Source: Dissophora ornata
Taxonomy: Eukaryota > Mortierellomycota > Mortierellomycetes > Mortierellales > Mortierellaceae
Assembly (NCBI GenBank): GCA_025201705.1
Contig: MU616732.1
Span: forward strand, 1 to 48,448
Direction: 5' to 3'
DNA length: 48,448 nt
Shown here: positions 11,022 through 21,166 of the stretch, piece by piece
Numbering within the stretch: the stretch's first letter is position 1
Layout: each line of letters opens with the position of its first letter
The notes under the pieces: generated by a model
The model's input: only the letters and a program-made list of their open reading frames with translations
Databases searched by the model: none
What the model was told of the DNA's origin: nothing
Position numbers and translations under genes: made by a program

Positions 11022-11936
11022 TTAGATAGTAAATTTCATACACCTACGAGCGATTGATATTCCGACAAGAGTGACAACAGACAAGTTAGCAAAGGCATTG
11101 CGCCACCAAACTGTCGCACTCAATTCAACACACAGCGTTCCTAACCTGGTATCCTCATGCGTCTTCAAACATTTTAGATCGCAATATCGCATCCCGCATC
11201 GACGGCATCGATATATGCCTTTCCATCCGCAAACAGAGCAAAACTGTCGATCCGGATATTGACTTGGTCCCATTGACGCCGTTAAGTATGTCGGTGTATG
11301 ATAGTAGTCGACGTTCATCAATCCAGATTCCTCTAATAACTGGTTCAGAGGTTTCCGTGGTAGCGCGGGTTTCCTATGACCGAGCATGGACGCCGGTGAT
11401 GAGTTGGTACCGCCGGCGCCAGCGCCGCCGCCGCCGTTGTTAAGATGATTGCCTCCGGATGAGTTACTACCGCCGAGTTGGTTTTTCTTGGACCGACTTC
11501 CAGAGAGAGGTCCTGGTGGTTTGGATCCAATGGCCACGGCTCCTGGTCCCACAGTTCCGACAATACCTCCAACAATTGATCCAACTGCGGGGCTGAGGGG
11601 AGGGAGGAGGCCGAGAGGATCGAGATTGGTGTGGGTGAGAGAGATGGGTCCTTGGGCTGTTGCAGCAGCAGCAGCGGTTGCAATGATTGCTTCGTATTCG
11701 TTTAAGGCGACAAAGTTGTCGCGCTCGAGAGAGTCGAGGTGGTGTCTGAGCTGTCGCTTCCTAGACTCGTTGTCCAGCACCTTGGGTGCTATTTTTTGAG
11801 GACAAGGAAGCCAGAGCGTGTTGAATGGCATGAGTGAGATTGCGTGTGATGTGGATTTGTTTTAGACATGCTGCTCGAGGGCTAATGGTTGATCCTGCAT
11901 ACCTGCTTTGGTGCTGCGATCCTGCTTCCTTGACAT
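11022..11936 (-). CDS. VPS71: zf-HIT protein, SWR1/INO80 complex subunit (ZNHIT1/Vps71)
   Basis: Three reverse-strand exons: 11936-11903, 11788-11146 and 11043-11022, giving 232 residues in phase. Exon 1 encodes MSRKQDRSTKA, and exon 2 continues APKVLDNESRKRQ..LDSLERDNF, the conserved N-terminal helix of ZNHIT1 (family RxxLExDNF). A low-complexity A/G/S-rich middle (about residues 50-150) is longer than in animals. The C-terminal zf-HIT is FCSVCGWKGIYRCRRCGMRY, CDLKCLKTHEDTR, and the last exon adds CMKFTI to close the final Cys (family TRCLKWTV). Vps71 helps the SWR1 remodeller deposit H2A.Z in the nucleus. The last intron is only defined by this C-terminal match, which is strong. It is divergent from the HDAC-like gene, 262 bp apart. 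Confidence 0.92.
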
Positions 11937-12198
11937 GTTGCTGATTCTGGTTAGAGAAGTGTTGCAAGCGTGAGCATAGGAATTTGTCTGTGGTGTAGAA
12001 AGTGCAAAACAGTAATTTTTTTTTCTCAGGAACGAGTCGTTCTGTGCCACACTGGGAAACAGCAAAAAAAAGTCCCCGTTGCACTCGTGGGATCCAATGC
12101 TCCTTTGGCGCGCGTGCTACTTAGAGCCTCTTCCCCACGCCTTCAGCCTCCCACTCTTCTTTTCTCATTCCCCATTCTCACCACTTTTTCCATCTGCC
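11937..12198. promoter_or_regulatory. Divergent promoter between VPS71 and HDAC-like gene
   Basis: The two start codons are 262 bp apart in opposite directions, so the upstream regions must overlap. The plus side is pyrimidine-rich near the HDAC-like start (12145-12195). I see no clear TATA box. Confidence 0.6.
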
Positions 12199-13633
12199 AT
12201 GTCCGCATCTGTCATGAAAGTGTTCACCTCGAAGTTGTGCACCACTATGCACACTCCCGCGTACGAGTTCCTCTCGGGTGCAGAGACTCAATACTACGGT
12301 ACCATTATTGTCTTTTCTTTTTTAATTCCATGGTCTCCCACAATGTCTATCGACATACTCACCAGCCAGCCATGTCATTGCTTGTCGTATATGTAACCCT
12401 GATAGAGAGTCCCGAGCGCCGTGAAGCAATCCTCAAGTACCTTGAATCGCATCCTGACTCGTTCGAGGTCACCGAGCACGTCGAGGATTTTGGCTACGAG
12501 CCTATCAAGCGCGTCCACAAGCAAGATTTCTTGGATTATCTGGAGACCGCGTATGACGAGTGGATTCTCGAAGGCGGTCACCCGAACGGTGTTCTGCCTG
12601 CAACGATACCCCATTATAAGATTGCACGACTAGGAAGACAGACGCCTGTGAACAGCCTGGCAAAGTCAGGGGAGTATTGTTTCGACCTGTCGGCCGTGAT
12701 AACCAAAGGTAATGCTTCGAAAAGCAAGATGGGATAACATCCTGTTTGATCGGTTAATGGCCCAGTCCTCGCGCTGACTCCCTCATTTCTCCGACAGATA
12801 CTTTCAAAGCTGCTTGGAATGCGGCGCAGGTGACTTTGACAGCGACTAAGGATCTGGTGCGAGTTGCTGACGAATATGAGAAAGGGCTCGCTGCTGGGAC
12901 CATCGCGTCACGCGAAACTCCTCCAGGCCTTTATGCACTTGTGCGTCCGCCCGGTCATCATGCCCAATCGGACATCTGTGGAGGGTACTGTTTCCTGAAC
13001 AACGTGGGCATCGCGACCCAGTGGTTGATTGATCAGCCAGAGCTGAGACGTAAAGATGGCGGATCGAAAAGGGTGGCTATCCTTGACATTGATTTCCATC
13101 AGTAAGTACGCAAGGAATCATTATTCATGCCATGGCTGAGAACTAAGTCCTCCTAAACCGACTCATCATCTTGATCTATTTTGCTCGTTAGTGGCAACGG
13201 AACGCAAGAAATGTTTTTCACCACATCCAACCCCCTCTACACGTCCCTTCACTCCAGCGACGATTATCCTTACTTCACAGGCGCCGCCACCGAAAGAGGC
13301 GAGGGTGAGGGTCTGGGCTTTAACATCAACATTCCTCTGCCTCATTCGACCACTGACGACGAGTACGTCGAGGCATTGGAGAAGCTGATTCAAGAGCACG
13401 TCCTTCCTTATAATGCAGACTATATCATCGTATCGCTTGGCGTGGATACGTTTAAGGATGACCCGATCGCAGGCTTCTTGGTGACGTCGGAGGCGTACCC
13501 TAGAATCGGAAATGAGATCAGAAAGATTGGACTGCCAACGCTGTTCGTTCAGGAGGGAGGGTATTGCATTGAGAAGTTGGGATTGAACGTGGGAGGTATT
13601 CTTCAAGGATTCCTGGGCAAGGCAGCCGCATAG
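12199..13633 (+). CDS. Histone deacetylase-like / acetylpolyamine amidohydrolase
   Basis: Four exons: 12199-12298, 12406-12708, 12798-13101 and 13192-13633, making 382 residues in phase. The start MSASVMKVFTSKL and HTPAYEFLSG followed by SPERREAIL match bacterial-type acetylpolyamine amidohydrolases. Active-site motifs are complete: RPPGHHA (paired His), GGYCFLNNVGIAT, the zinc ligands in LDIDFHHGNGTQ (split by intron 3 at CA|T), SLGVDTFKDDP with the third Asp ligand, and QEGGYCIEKLG. It should be a Zn-dependent deacetylase. APAH-type members act on acetylated polyamines, others on proteins, and sequence alone does not decide which. Size is close to the family norm (about 340-380). Confidence 0.92.
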
Positions 13634-13913
13634 AAAAAAAAAGAGATTATCTACAGGGCGATAGAAAGCATTTCTTGAGACTAAGAAAGGTCTGTCATAT
13701 TTGATTCACATCATTGGGATTAACAATACTAGAATGTGTGGGGCTGAGAGAAGTTTATTGTAGGGTTTTGCATGCAGACCAATCTAGAACGACATCGATC
13801 ATCCATTCTTCCCCGCCTGTGTTTTCAAAGAAAAAAAAGATAGTTGTACAATGCGCTTGTAATAAAAGACAAAAAGGGATGGGTTGTTTGAGCGTTGGGC
13901 GACAAACGATGTT

Positions 13914-14211
13914 TTAATACTGCTTGCAAGGAAGCTGGGTCAACAAGAGACCGAAGCGCTTCTTGAGGGTAACGCGATGGCGAGAGTACTTGTCATCGGG
14001 CGAGAAGCGGGCGGGGTGGGCAGACTTTGTGACCTTGCCGGCAGGGGTGAGTTTCTGAAAGCACATGAATAAAATATTGGTTTGTTAGGTTATTAGACAA
14101 CTATAACCTCCATTGCAAATCGCTTCCTGCGCACCGTTGAAGGTCGTCGTCGCTTACCTTGAGCGTGTAGATACGCTTGCCCTCGGGCGACATGGTGTAC
14201 ATAAGATGCAT
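13914..14211 (-). CDS. NOP10: H/ACA ribonucleoprotein subunit NOP10
   Basis: Two reverse-strand exons (14211-14158, 14054-13914) separated by a GTAAGC..TTTCAG intron; 64 residues, the normal family length. It begins [18 protein letters not shown] and continues [20 protein letters not shown], then [20 protein letters not shown]. The [17 protein letters not shown] core is near-invariant in NOP10. It is the small subunit that clamps Cbf5/dyskerin in H/ACA snoRNPs (rRNA pseudouridylation and processing) and in telomerase RNP of animals, in the nucleolus. An alternative start two codons before YTM (14202) is possible. Tail-to-tail with the HDAC-like gene, 280 bp apart. Confidence 0.96.
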
Positions 14212-14717
14212 CTAAGAATTCAACCGCACACATGGTTCAAGCAGACATTTGTTTAGGATCAATGCAGTATCAACAGCGTGTGATGGCAACGGTGGGTTTG
14301 AAATCGGTGGTCTCTATCCACGCGGTCCGTCTCTAGTCCATGTCGGTGTGTCCGATGATCAATTAAGCAGGCAACTGTTGTATTCCAAGCCCTCACAGCC
14401 GGGGTTTGCGGTTTGCAAGCTACTCTATTCCTTTTCTCCTGTCTGCCTTCCTGTTTAGCTGTTACCAGCATTCGAATCCTTGGTAATGTCCCAGTCTTCC
14501 ATTCTTCACATAAATTCTTTGGTCATGGTGCCAGCGCTCGACCACAGATACCGCCATACCTTGAAGGGAAGAGTGATGGACGAGTGATGGAGTGAGGGTT
14601 ATTCGTGGTGAATGAATGGGAAAACTTTTCGACGCTTGGGGTTTTCCTTGTTTACGGCCATATTGGATCAAGAGAGGCTTAGCACTCCTCCATATTGGCT
14701 GTGACTAGCAAGAAACG

Positions 14718-14761
<44 letters not shown>

Positions 14762-14886
14762 AAAACAACCTGCAGACAGTCCCAATGGTCTATTTCCCCC
14801 CTGTTCTTGGAACTCTGCTCAAGGTCTGGACTGACAGCATACTCTTTCGCCGACATCGTTTTTAAAACCTCAAACAAATTATCACC
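14212..14886. other. Divergent upstream region of NOP10 and BFR2
   Basis: The 675 bases between two outward-facing ribosome-biogenesis genes contain no supported gene. They hold a run of 42 A residues (14718-14759). Short frames here have no known domain. Confidence 0.5.
14718..14759. repeat. Poly(A) homopolymer of 42 bases
   Basis: An uninterrupted A-run 170 bp before the BFR2 start. It is either a nucleosome-disfavouring dA:dT tract of the divergent promoter or the tail of an old retroposed insert. No element body is recognisable next to it. Confidence 0.85.
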
Positions 14887-17209
14887 ATGGGTACTTGTCA
14901 TCTTGCAATGCGACATTCACATTCATTTTCGGCTGAATGCCAGAGCAGTGAAGCCCCCGTTCCCAATTACTCACCACTGTTCCATGTCTCCTTTTGAATG
15001 ACCTTCTGCAGTCAAGACAAAGAAGTCGCTGGCAGAGCAGCTTGCCGATCTGTCCACCACTACTCCAAAGGGTAAAAAAAAAAACAAGAAACACCGCCTT
15101 CAGCAACAGCACAGGAAGATCAAATGATTGCATATCGTTGTTGCACGTCGTTAACACCACACTTGTCGTGCTCCTGACCTATTTAGATTATGATCCCGAG
15201 GATATTGGTGGCGACACTTTTAACAGCAAATACGATGGAGACAGTGATATGGGTAGTGATGACGAGGGCGATGTCAAGGAACACGCTGGTCGCGAGCACT
15301 ATATCCCTGTTGGGTACGGAAAACATTGCCAAAATTACATTTATGGTACCGAGAAGAAATCGGCAGAAGGCGTGTTCTAATGCAGCTCGTTTCATGTCAA
15401 TGTCAAATAGCAAGAGTCAATTGAGAAGCAAGACGTTTTTGATGGACGACCCCAAGTACAAGGGAAAGAAGAGCTCAAGGAAAGCGGCCCTGGGAATGGA
15501 GAGCGAGGACGAAGAGGAGGAGGAAGATGAGGATGAAGATGATGAAGATGAGGAGGAGGATCAGGATGAAGATATGGTCTCAGATAATGATGACCTTGAT
15601 GATGGAGAGGACCTCATGGCAGATTTCGAACGTGGTGATAGTGAAGATGATGAAAACGAAGACGAAGACGAAGACGAAGACGAAGAGCAAGATGACGACA
15701 GCCAGGATGAGGATGACGACGACGAAGAGGAGGATAGCGACGATGGTGAGGATGACGATGATAGCTATGGCGATCTGACTGCCTCGGGTATCACAGAGAC
15801 GTCTCAAGAGATGCAGGAGGAGCTTCAAAAGATTCAGAATGAAGAGAAGGATCTGCTCAAGAGTATGACCAAGAGCGTCTCGGATGATGTCGAGAAAGGA
15901 ATCCATGTCAAAGCACAGATGGTAAGCGCGTAGAATGACCCTCAACCGTAGTTGCTCTGACTCCGACACAGGCCGAGCACTAACAACCGCATTTGATATG
16001 AATTCTCCTCTTCATGAACTAGTCTCTTTGGGAAACGCTGTTGGACACTCGTATTCGTCTGCAAAAGTCCGTCGCTTTGATCAACACTTTCCCACAGCCT
16101 GCGGCGTACGACGAATTCTTGACAAACGAATCGGCAGAACCACTGGAAGAATCGAAGCACAACTTGCGTTCCTTCATCGACACTTTAATCACCGTCCGTA
16201 CGGGTTTGCTCCGCAACCTGCCTGAGGTCAAAGTTCCCAAATCTAACAAACGCCAACTCTCAGATCTCGATGAGGATGAGGAAGCACGGAATCTGGATGA
16301 TGACGCATGGCAGTCCAGGGCATGGAAGGATATTGAAGCGTTGGACGACAGCTGGAGATCATACCGCAATAACACGCTAGAGAAGTGGAGCAATAAGGTT
16401 CAGGTCGCCAGCGGTATCCCGCTCAACAAAAAGTTCAAGGCCATGAACCAGGTAAGAATCTTCTTCAAGAGATTGGAAATGTTACTGACTCTCCCGAATG
16501 ACTCTCCTTACTCACTTCACCCTCATTGATTGGTTCGGATAATTCCATAGGGCATCATGACACAAATTTCTCAAACTATGGCAGATAAAGAGCGCCTTTT
16601 GAAGAGGACGCAGTTGAAGCGTTCAGAGTACCACATCTTGGGAGCTGCTCCCGAGGCCAAGGAGGACGGCGGTGAGGATGAGGCAGAAAAAACGCCTCAA
16701 GTTAACAAACTGGATGCTCACCTGTCAAACCACGACGAGGAGATCTTTGATGATGCAGACTTTTATCAGCAACTGCTGAGGGAATTGATTGAGTCCCGTA
16801 TGGTCGATAACGATGACCCGACAGCCATGGGTATGCGCTGGGCTGCTCTCCGACAAACAAAGCAGACTAAGAAGCAAGTTGATACAAAAGGAAGCAAGGG
16901 TCGTCGTCTAAGGTACACACATTTCTTCAAGATGCGGGTGTATAACAGCGATCTTTGTCATTTGCATTATTGTTAACGACCACATGCTTTCGTTTAAAAC
17001 AAAATAGATACCATGTACACGAGAAGCTTCAGAGTTTTATGGCGCCTATCCCTGCAGGAACATGGCACGAGGAGATGGTAGAGGAACTGTTCTCGTCTTT
17101 GCTCGGTCGGAAAGGTGGCAGCTTGAACGATGAGGAGGAGGAGGAGGAAGCACAGGCAGAGGAAGAAAAGGAGGAGTTCGAGGACGATGGTCTCCGTATC
17201 TTTGGTTAA
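14887..17209 (+). CDS. BFR2: AATF/Che-1-Traube family ribosome biogenesis factor (BFR2)
   Basis: Seven exons: 14887-14890, 15012-15071, 15187-15313, 15411-15921, 16023-16451, 16551-16912 and 17008-17209, giving 564 residues in phase. Exon 1 has only four coding bases (ATGG) and joins to give [20 protein letters not shown], the usual family start. DYDPEDIGG follows, then [17 protein letters not shown] and a very acidic stretch (about residues 95-195, nearly all D/E). The AATF domain comes next ([30 protein letters not shown]), and the C-terminal Traube domain ([20 protein letters not shown]) ends DDGLRIFG. It acts in the nucleolar small-subunit processome at early 18S pre-rRNA cleavages. The D/E run is longer than in yeast. 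AATAAA at 17300-17305. Confidence 0.95.
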
Positions 17210-17235
17210 AAGACTCCTTCCCCTTTCTCCTCTTG

Positions 17236-17305
17236 TTTATTGCATTGCATTTTACCATTCAGCATAAGGCATCCTCTCTTGCATCTCACCCCTATAGATA
17301 ATAAA
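17236..17305. terminator. Convergent poly(A) signals of BFR2 and H3
   Basis: The plus strand has AATAAA at 17300-17305 for BFR2 (stop 17209). The minus strand has AATAAA at 17241-17236 for H3 (stop 17372). Each signal lies beyond the other's, so the two 3' ends overlap by at least about 65 bases. Confidence 0.6.
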
Positions 17306-17371
17306 ACTGCTACGCCTTTTCTTTGTGTGTTATCATGGTGGTACTATTACTTCCATGTCTCTGCACGCCTT

Positions 17372-17788
<417 letters not shown>

Positions 17789-17933
17789 TTACGCGGTGTT
17801 TAGGTGCTGTGTGTTTAGTCAATGTAAGAAGACGATGTGAAATGGTAATCTGGAGAGAGTGAAGAATGAATTGGGAAAAACCAACACGGAGGACAAAAAG
17901 GAAACCACTGTTTTGTGGCACGTGTCTGAAATT

Positions 17934-17987
17934 ACGCGTTTTTATTATTGTTATTGTTATTCATGTTGTGCAACGCCTAGGACGCGT
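17934..17987 (-). promoter_or_regulatory. Two ACGCGT (MCB-like) sites upstream of histone H3
   Basis: ACGCGT occurs at 17934-17939 and 17982-17987, about 150 and 200 bp upstream of the H3 start. This palindromic hexamer is the MluI cell-cycle box bound by MBF in yeasts, which drives G1/S genes. Its use for this gene is inference. Confidence 0.45.
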
Positions 17988-18016
17988 CTTTGGTGACTGC
18001 ATCTGCGAGGGATTCT

Positions 18017-19590
18017 CTACTTTGGTAGGATCACACGGCAGCCATTCGAGATAATCTGCCAGGTAGCAGGAAGGATACCTGCAACCTCTCCATCGGCCTC
18101 AATGTAGACCTTGTCCAGACCGTTTACGGGGCTCATTGTCACCTTTCCGTTCTTCTGCGTAAACGCCTGGTGTGGAGGGAGATTCATCAAACTGCCAGTA
18201 TGCAGAGCTGGACCCGCCTTGGTGACTGCCTCGAGAAGCGACAAGTTGTGCAGGCACACAATGTCGAACTAAAGTTTTACAGCATGTTTACAGGACGTTA
18301 CGTTAGGATATGGACTGGATACGTTATGCAACGTCGGCACCGCTTGAACTTGCTTACCTTGCCGTCCGCAATATCTGCATTAGGGGCAACATGCATGTTG
18401 CCTCCAAAATAACGGCCATTAGCAACGGCCATGAGGTACAGATCCATTTGCTGCTCTTTCGTGGCTTCTTCGCCAGCATCGCCTTCGCTCAGCGTGTATT
18501 TCACACGCGGTGCTTTGTAGGTTAAGCCTGTGAGATATGTGTAGATCCAGTACGCGAGGCCTCCTGAAAGGAGCTTGGCGAGCGATGAAGATTCTACCCT
18601 CTTGATGATTGCTCCACTGAACACGATCACAAAAAAAGTTAGAGATGGTGGAGGAGGGGGAACATAGCTGTTGTTGTGCCCATCGTATCTGCTGTCCAAT
18701 TGCCTACCTGATGCCTACAGAGCAAATATTGATGAAGTATTGTTCTGACGTGGCCGATGGGAACTCTGGTTTTGTGCATGTAATATGTCCGACATCAATG
18801 AGTGTGCTCTCGGTACTAAGGATGACATCCTTTGTAATCGTTTGGGAAGCGACAGTTAGAAGGCAAGTCAGAGGCGTTCAGGTAGCTTAATGCAGGCAAC
18901 CGACCCATTGTCGCTTAAACGGTCACTCACCAGCGCCTCAATCGAATCTTTGGGGGTTTTAGTTGTGCGCACAAAATCACCCCCAGTCCCCGAGGAGATG
19001 ATTCCGATGGAACAACCCTTCGTGGCGCCATCTGCCAACATGTATCCATGAACGACTTGACTAACCGTCCCGTCACCTGAAAATTGAGTTGATGAGCAAT
19101 TAGTACATTAGTAAAAGTCACAAGATTTAAGTTTGCTCATGCAAAACGAGCATTGGGGCTCGCTTCCTACCTCCAACGGCAACCACTATGTGGTAGCCCT
19201 CATCCACAAATTCACGGGCGAGGTCAGAGGCGTGCCCTGAGTGCTGTGTGAATTCAACCTTCCATTTCGCCTCTGAAAGTCGTTTTATGACTTTGGGTTC
19301 TAACTGTGGAAAGCCAGTAATTGTGAGTGCCAACAACTCGATTTTGCTTGTTTGACAAGTGTCGCAATTGCAGACGTTAAAAGAGGACTTGCCTTTTCCC
19401 ACGTCTTGCGTCCTTTACCACCGCCACCACCCCTATTGACGACAAAGCCAATCTAGACCGTAATAACAGAATTTGTTATCACGCTGCTTGCTGGACGTGA
19501 CATTGCGATTCAGGAACAGATCCTTTTTAATAACTTGGTTCTAATTGATACCTTCTTGCCCGCCAAGTGCTTGTGTCCTGAGGTAGACAT
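18017..19590 (-). CDS. DAGKc-domain lipid kinase (sphingoid base / diacylglycerol kinase-like)
   Basis: Seven reverse-strand exons: 19590-19552, 19452-19393, 19303-19171, 19076-18931, 18829-18708, 18616-18358 and 18268-18017; 336 residues in phase. Intron 2 has a GC donor (AAAAG|GCAAGT). Motifs are IGFVVNRGGGGGKGRKTWEK (P-loop-like glycine strand), HIVVAVGGDGTVSQVVHGYM (the nucleotide-binding GGDGT, split by an intron), SIGIISSGTGGDFVRTTKTP, STLIDVGHITC, FINICSVGIS, then VANGRYFGGNMHVAPNADIA with the A/G-rich second-domain motif. These define the diacylglycerol kinase catalytic fold shared by sphingosine, ceramide and YegS-like kinases. No C1 or transmembrane segments are visible, so the lipid substrate cannot be assigned. 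Confidence 0.9.
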
Positions 19591-20239
19591 GATTTACGAA
19601 TGGATAACGAAGAGAGAGTCGTTGCTGACTAGGAATGACAGTGAATGCAATGAGATGCAAGAGCGGGTCAATGAATGTTCCATCACAGCAGTCGATCGAC
19701 TCCCTGACCACTGCGTTGTGGAGAAGGAAGCAATTGAGACCGTGCGTTGAAACCCGCAAACTGTGTTCGTGCGCAAGCAAAAAATATTTGCATGCAAAAC
19801 AAGAGCGTCAAGAATTTCGATGCTGTACCGGTGGCGGAGGATGTGGGGGGGAATATTTTGTGCAAAGGGCGGTTCAAGAGCTGAAATGGAGTGAATGTGG
19901 GATTCGCAATGAGTTTATAAGTTGATGGATGTAGTAAAAAAAACGATGTCAGCAAGAATGAATGAGACATATTTGGCAAGTGAGCCCAGTGCCGCCTGGG
20001 AATGCACTATCATGTGCATAGCCTAGGCTGAGTCGGCTTAATAACCAAGCAGGCAAACCGAGGATCGCGTACAACATGAGATTGCACTCTTTCCAGCCGA
20101 GGGGCTCATTGCCACCCATAGAAGGCTACGAGAGCCGCTGTGCTATCATCTATGATCAGCCTTCAAGTTGGTATTTCAAGTGTAGGTTACTACACTTTTC
20201 GCAAATCCTCATCCTGCACTCCCTCACTGTTGTTTGTAA
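19591..20239. other. Intergenic upstream of lipid kinase
   Basis: No supported gene. Short frames on both strands lack recognisable domains. The segment probably carries the promoter of the reverse-strand lipid kinase. Confidence 0.4.
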
Positions 20240-21063
20240 ATGTTCGGTTTATACAGATATCTTTCTACGGGATATATCCTGTTGATTCTGCTCGCCTTGA
20301 CAGTGCCGTTTTCAGCACTGTCCAGACCCGGACAGTCGCAAGATGTGCTGAAGACGAGCATCTTGGACGGAACCTGGTCGATGACACGATACTTCTACGT
20401 GACCTCCTTTACGTCGACTTCGAACTCGTCCTTGAACACAATACAGCAGTGTTCAATGAAAGAGGTCGACCGTATGGAAAAAGTACTCTGAGAGCGTCAT
20501 AGGAAGATCAGCAGTACGATGTTTGTGCAAGACTCCAATCAACCTGACGTCCTTTTCGGATCTGGGACATTAAGGCCCTGGCCCTACTACCAGCTCACAG
20601 ATGAACAGTCTACAAGGACGGAGTGACGCCGATGAATCTATGTATTGCAATCAAAATACACTGTCGTATCCCGCTTCCATTGCCGTCTCATCGCAGTCAG
20701 CGCGTGTCTCCGGGAGGTGAAATCACCCTCGGCAGCAGGTAGCAACGAAGAGGAGTCCGAACTCACAGTGATTGTCAGCAAATTCAAAAGCAGCGTCGCA
20801 ATAGCTGGGTGTGATTTGGTGGCACCTGCGCCGATGGCGCTAACGTTCTGATAGGTAAGTGTCAAGAATGGCTTTGCCTTGATGCTGAGGAGAACAAACC
20901 GACTCCGAGCAAACCTAGACACATAGATGCAGTGCTGGTGGCCCCTGGGGGTAAAGTAGTAGAGGAAGGAACGCGTCTGTCCGGATCTCGTGTTTGCTCC
21001 GATGCGATGAAATGGTGGCGTTCCAGTGACGGGTCTTTTTTCAAAGCCAATCTGAAAAAATAA
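20240..21063 (+). CDS. Unresolved putative secreted/membrane protein gene
   Basis: An ATG at 20240 opens 83 codons whose start looks like a signal peptide or membrane anchor (YILLILLALTVPFSALS) and continues SRPGQSQDVLKTSILDG, ending at 20491. At the far end an exon from 20855, after a good branch site and acceptor (GCTAACGTTCTGATAG), reads KCQEWLCLDAEENKPT and IDAVLVAPGGKVVEEG, and stops at 21061 just beside an AATAAA. Between them several frames look coding, for example SKYTVVSRFHCRLIAVSACL with a donor GCAG|GTAGC in the right phase, but I could not join the 5' part without a stop. I do not recognise the family. Either a real multi-exon gene with misjudged junctions or a damaged one. The last exon overlaps the POLD2 upstream region. 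Confidence 0.35.
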
Positions 21064-21166
21064 AGACGAGGGGAACGTGTTTTCCTTGTAACGCCATCAA
21101 TTGTGTGCATCTTTGCGAACTGCAATTGTCCACCGTTCCCCCCTGCCATCTCCTTTTCTTGTCGCA

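Noticed and set aside
15580..15969. Reverse-strand frame rich in Ile/Val/Leu resembling a membrane protein
   Set aside because: It is the complement of the GAC/GAA-rich acidic stretch of BFR2.
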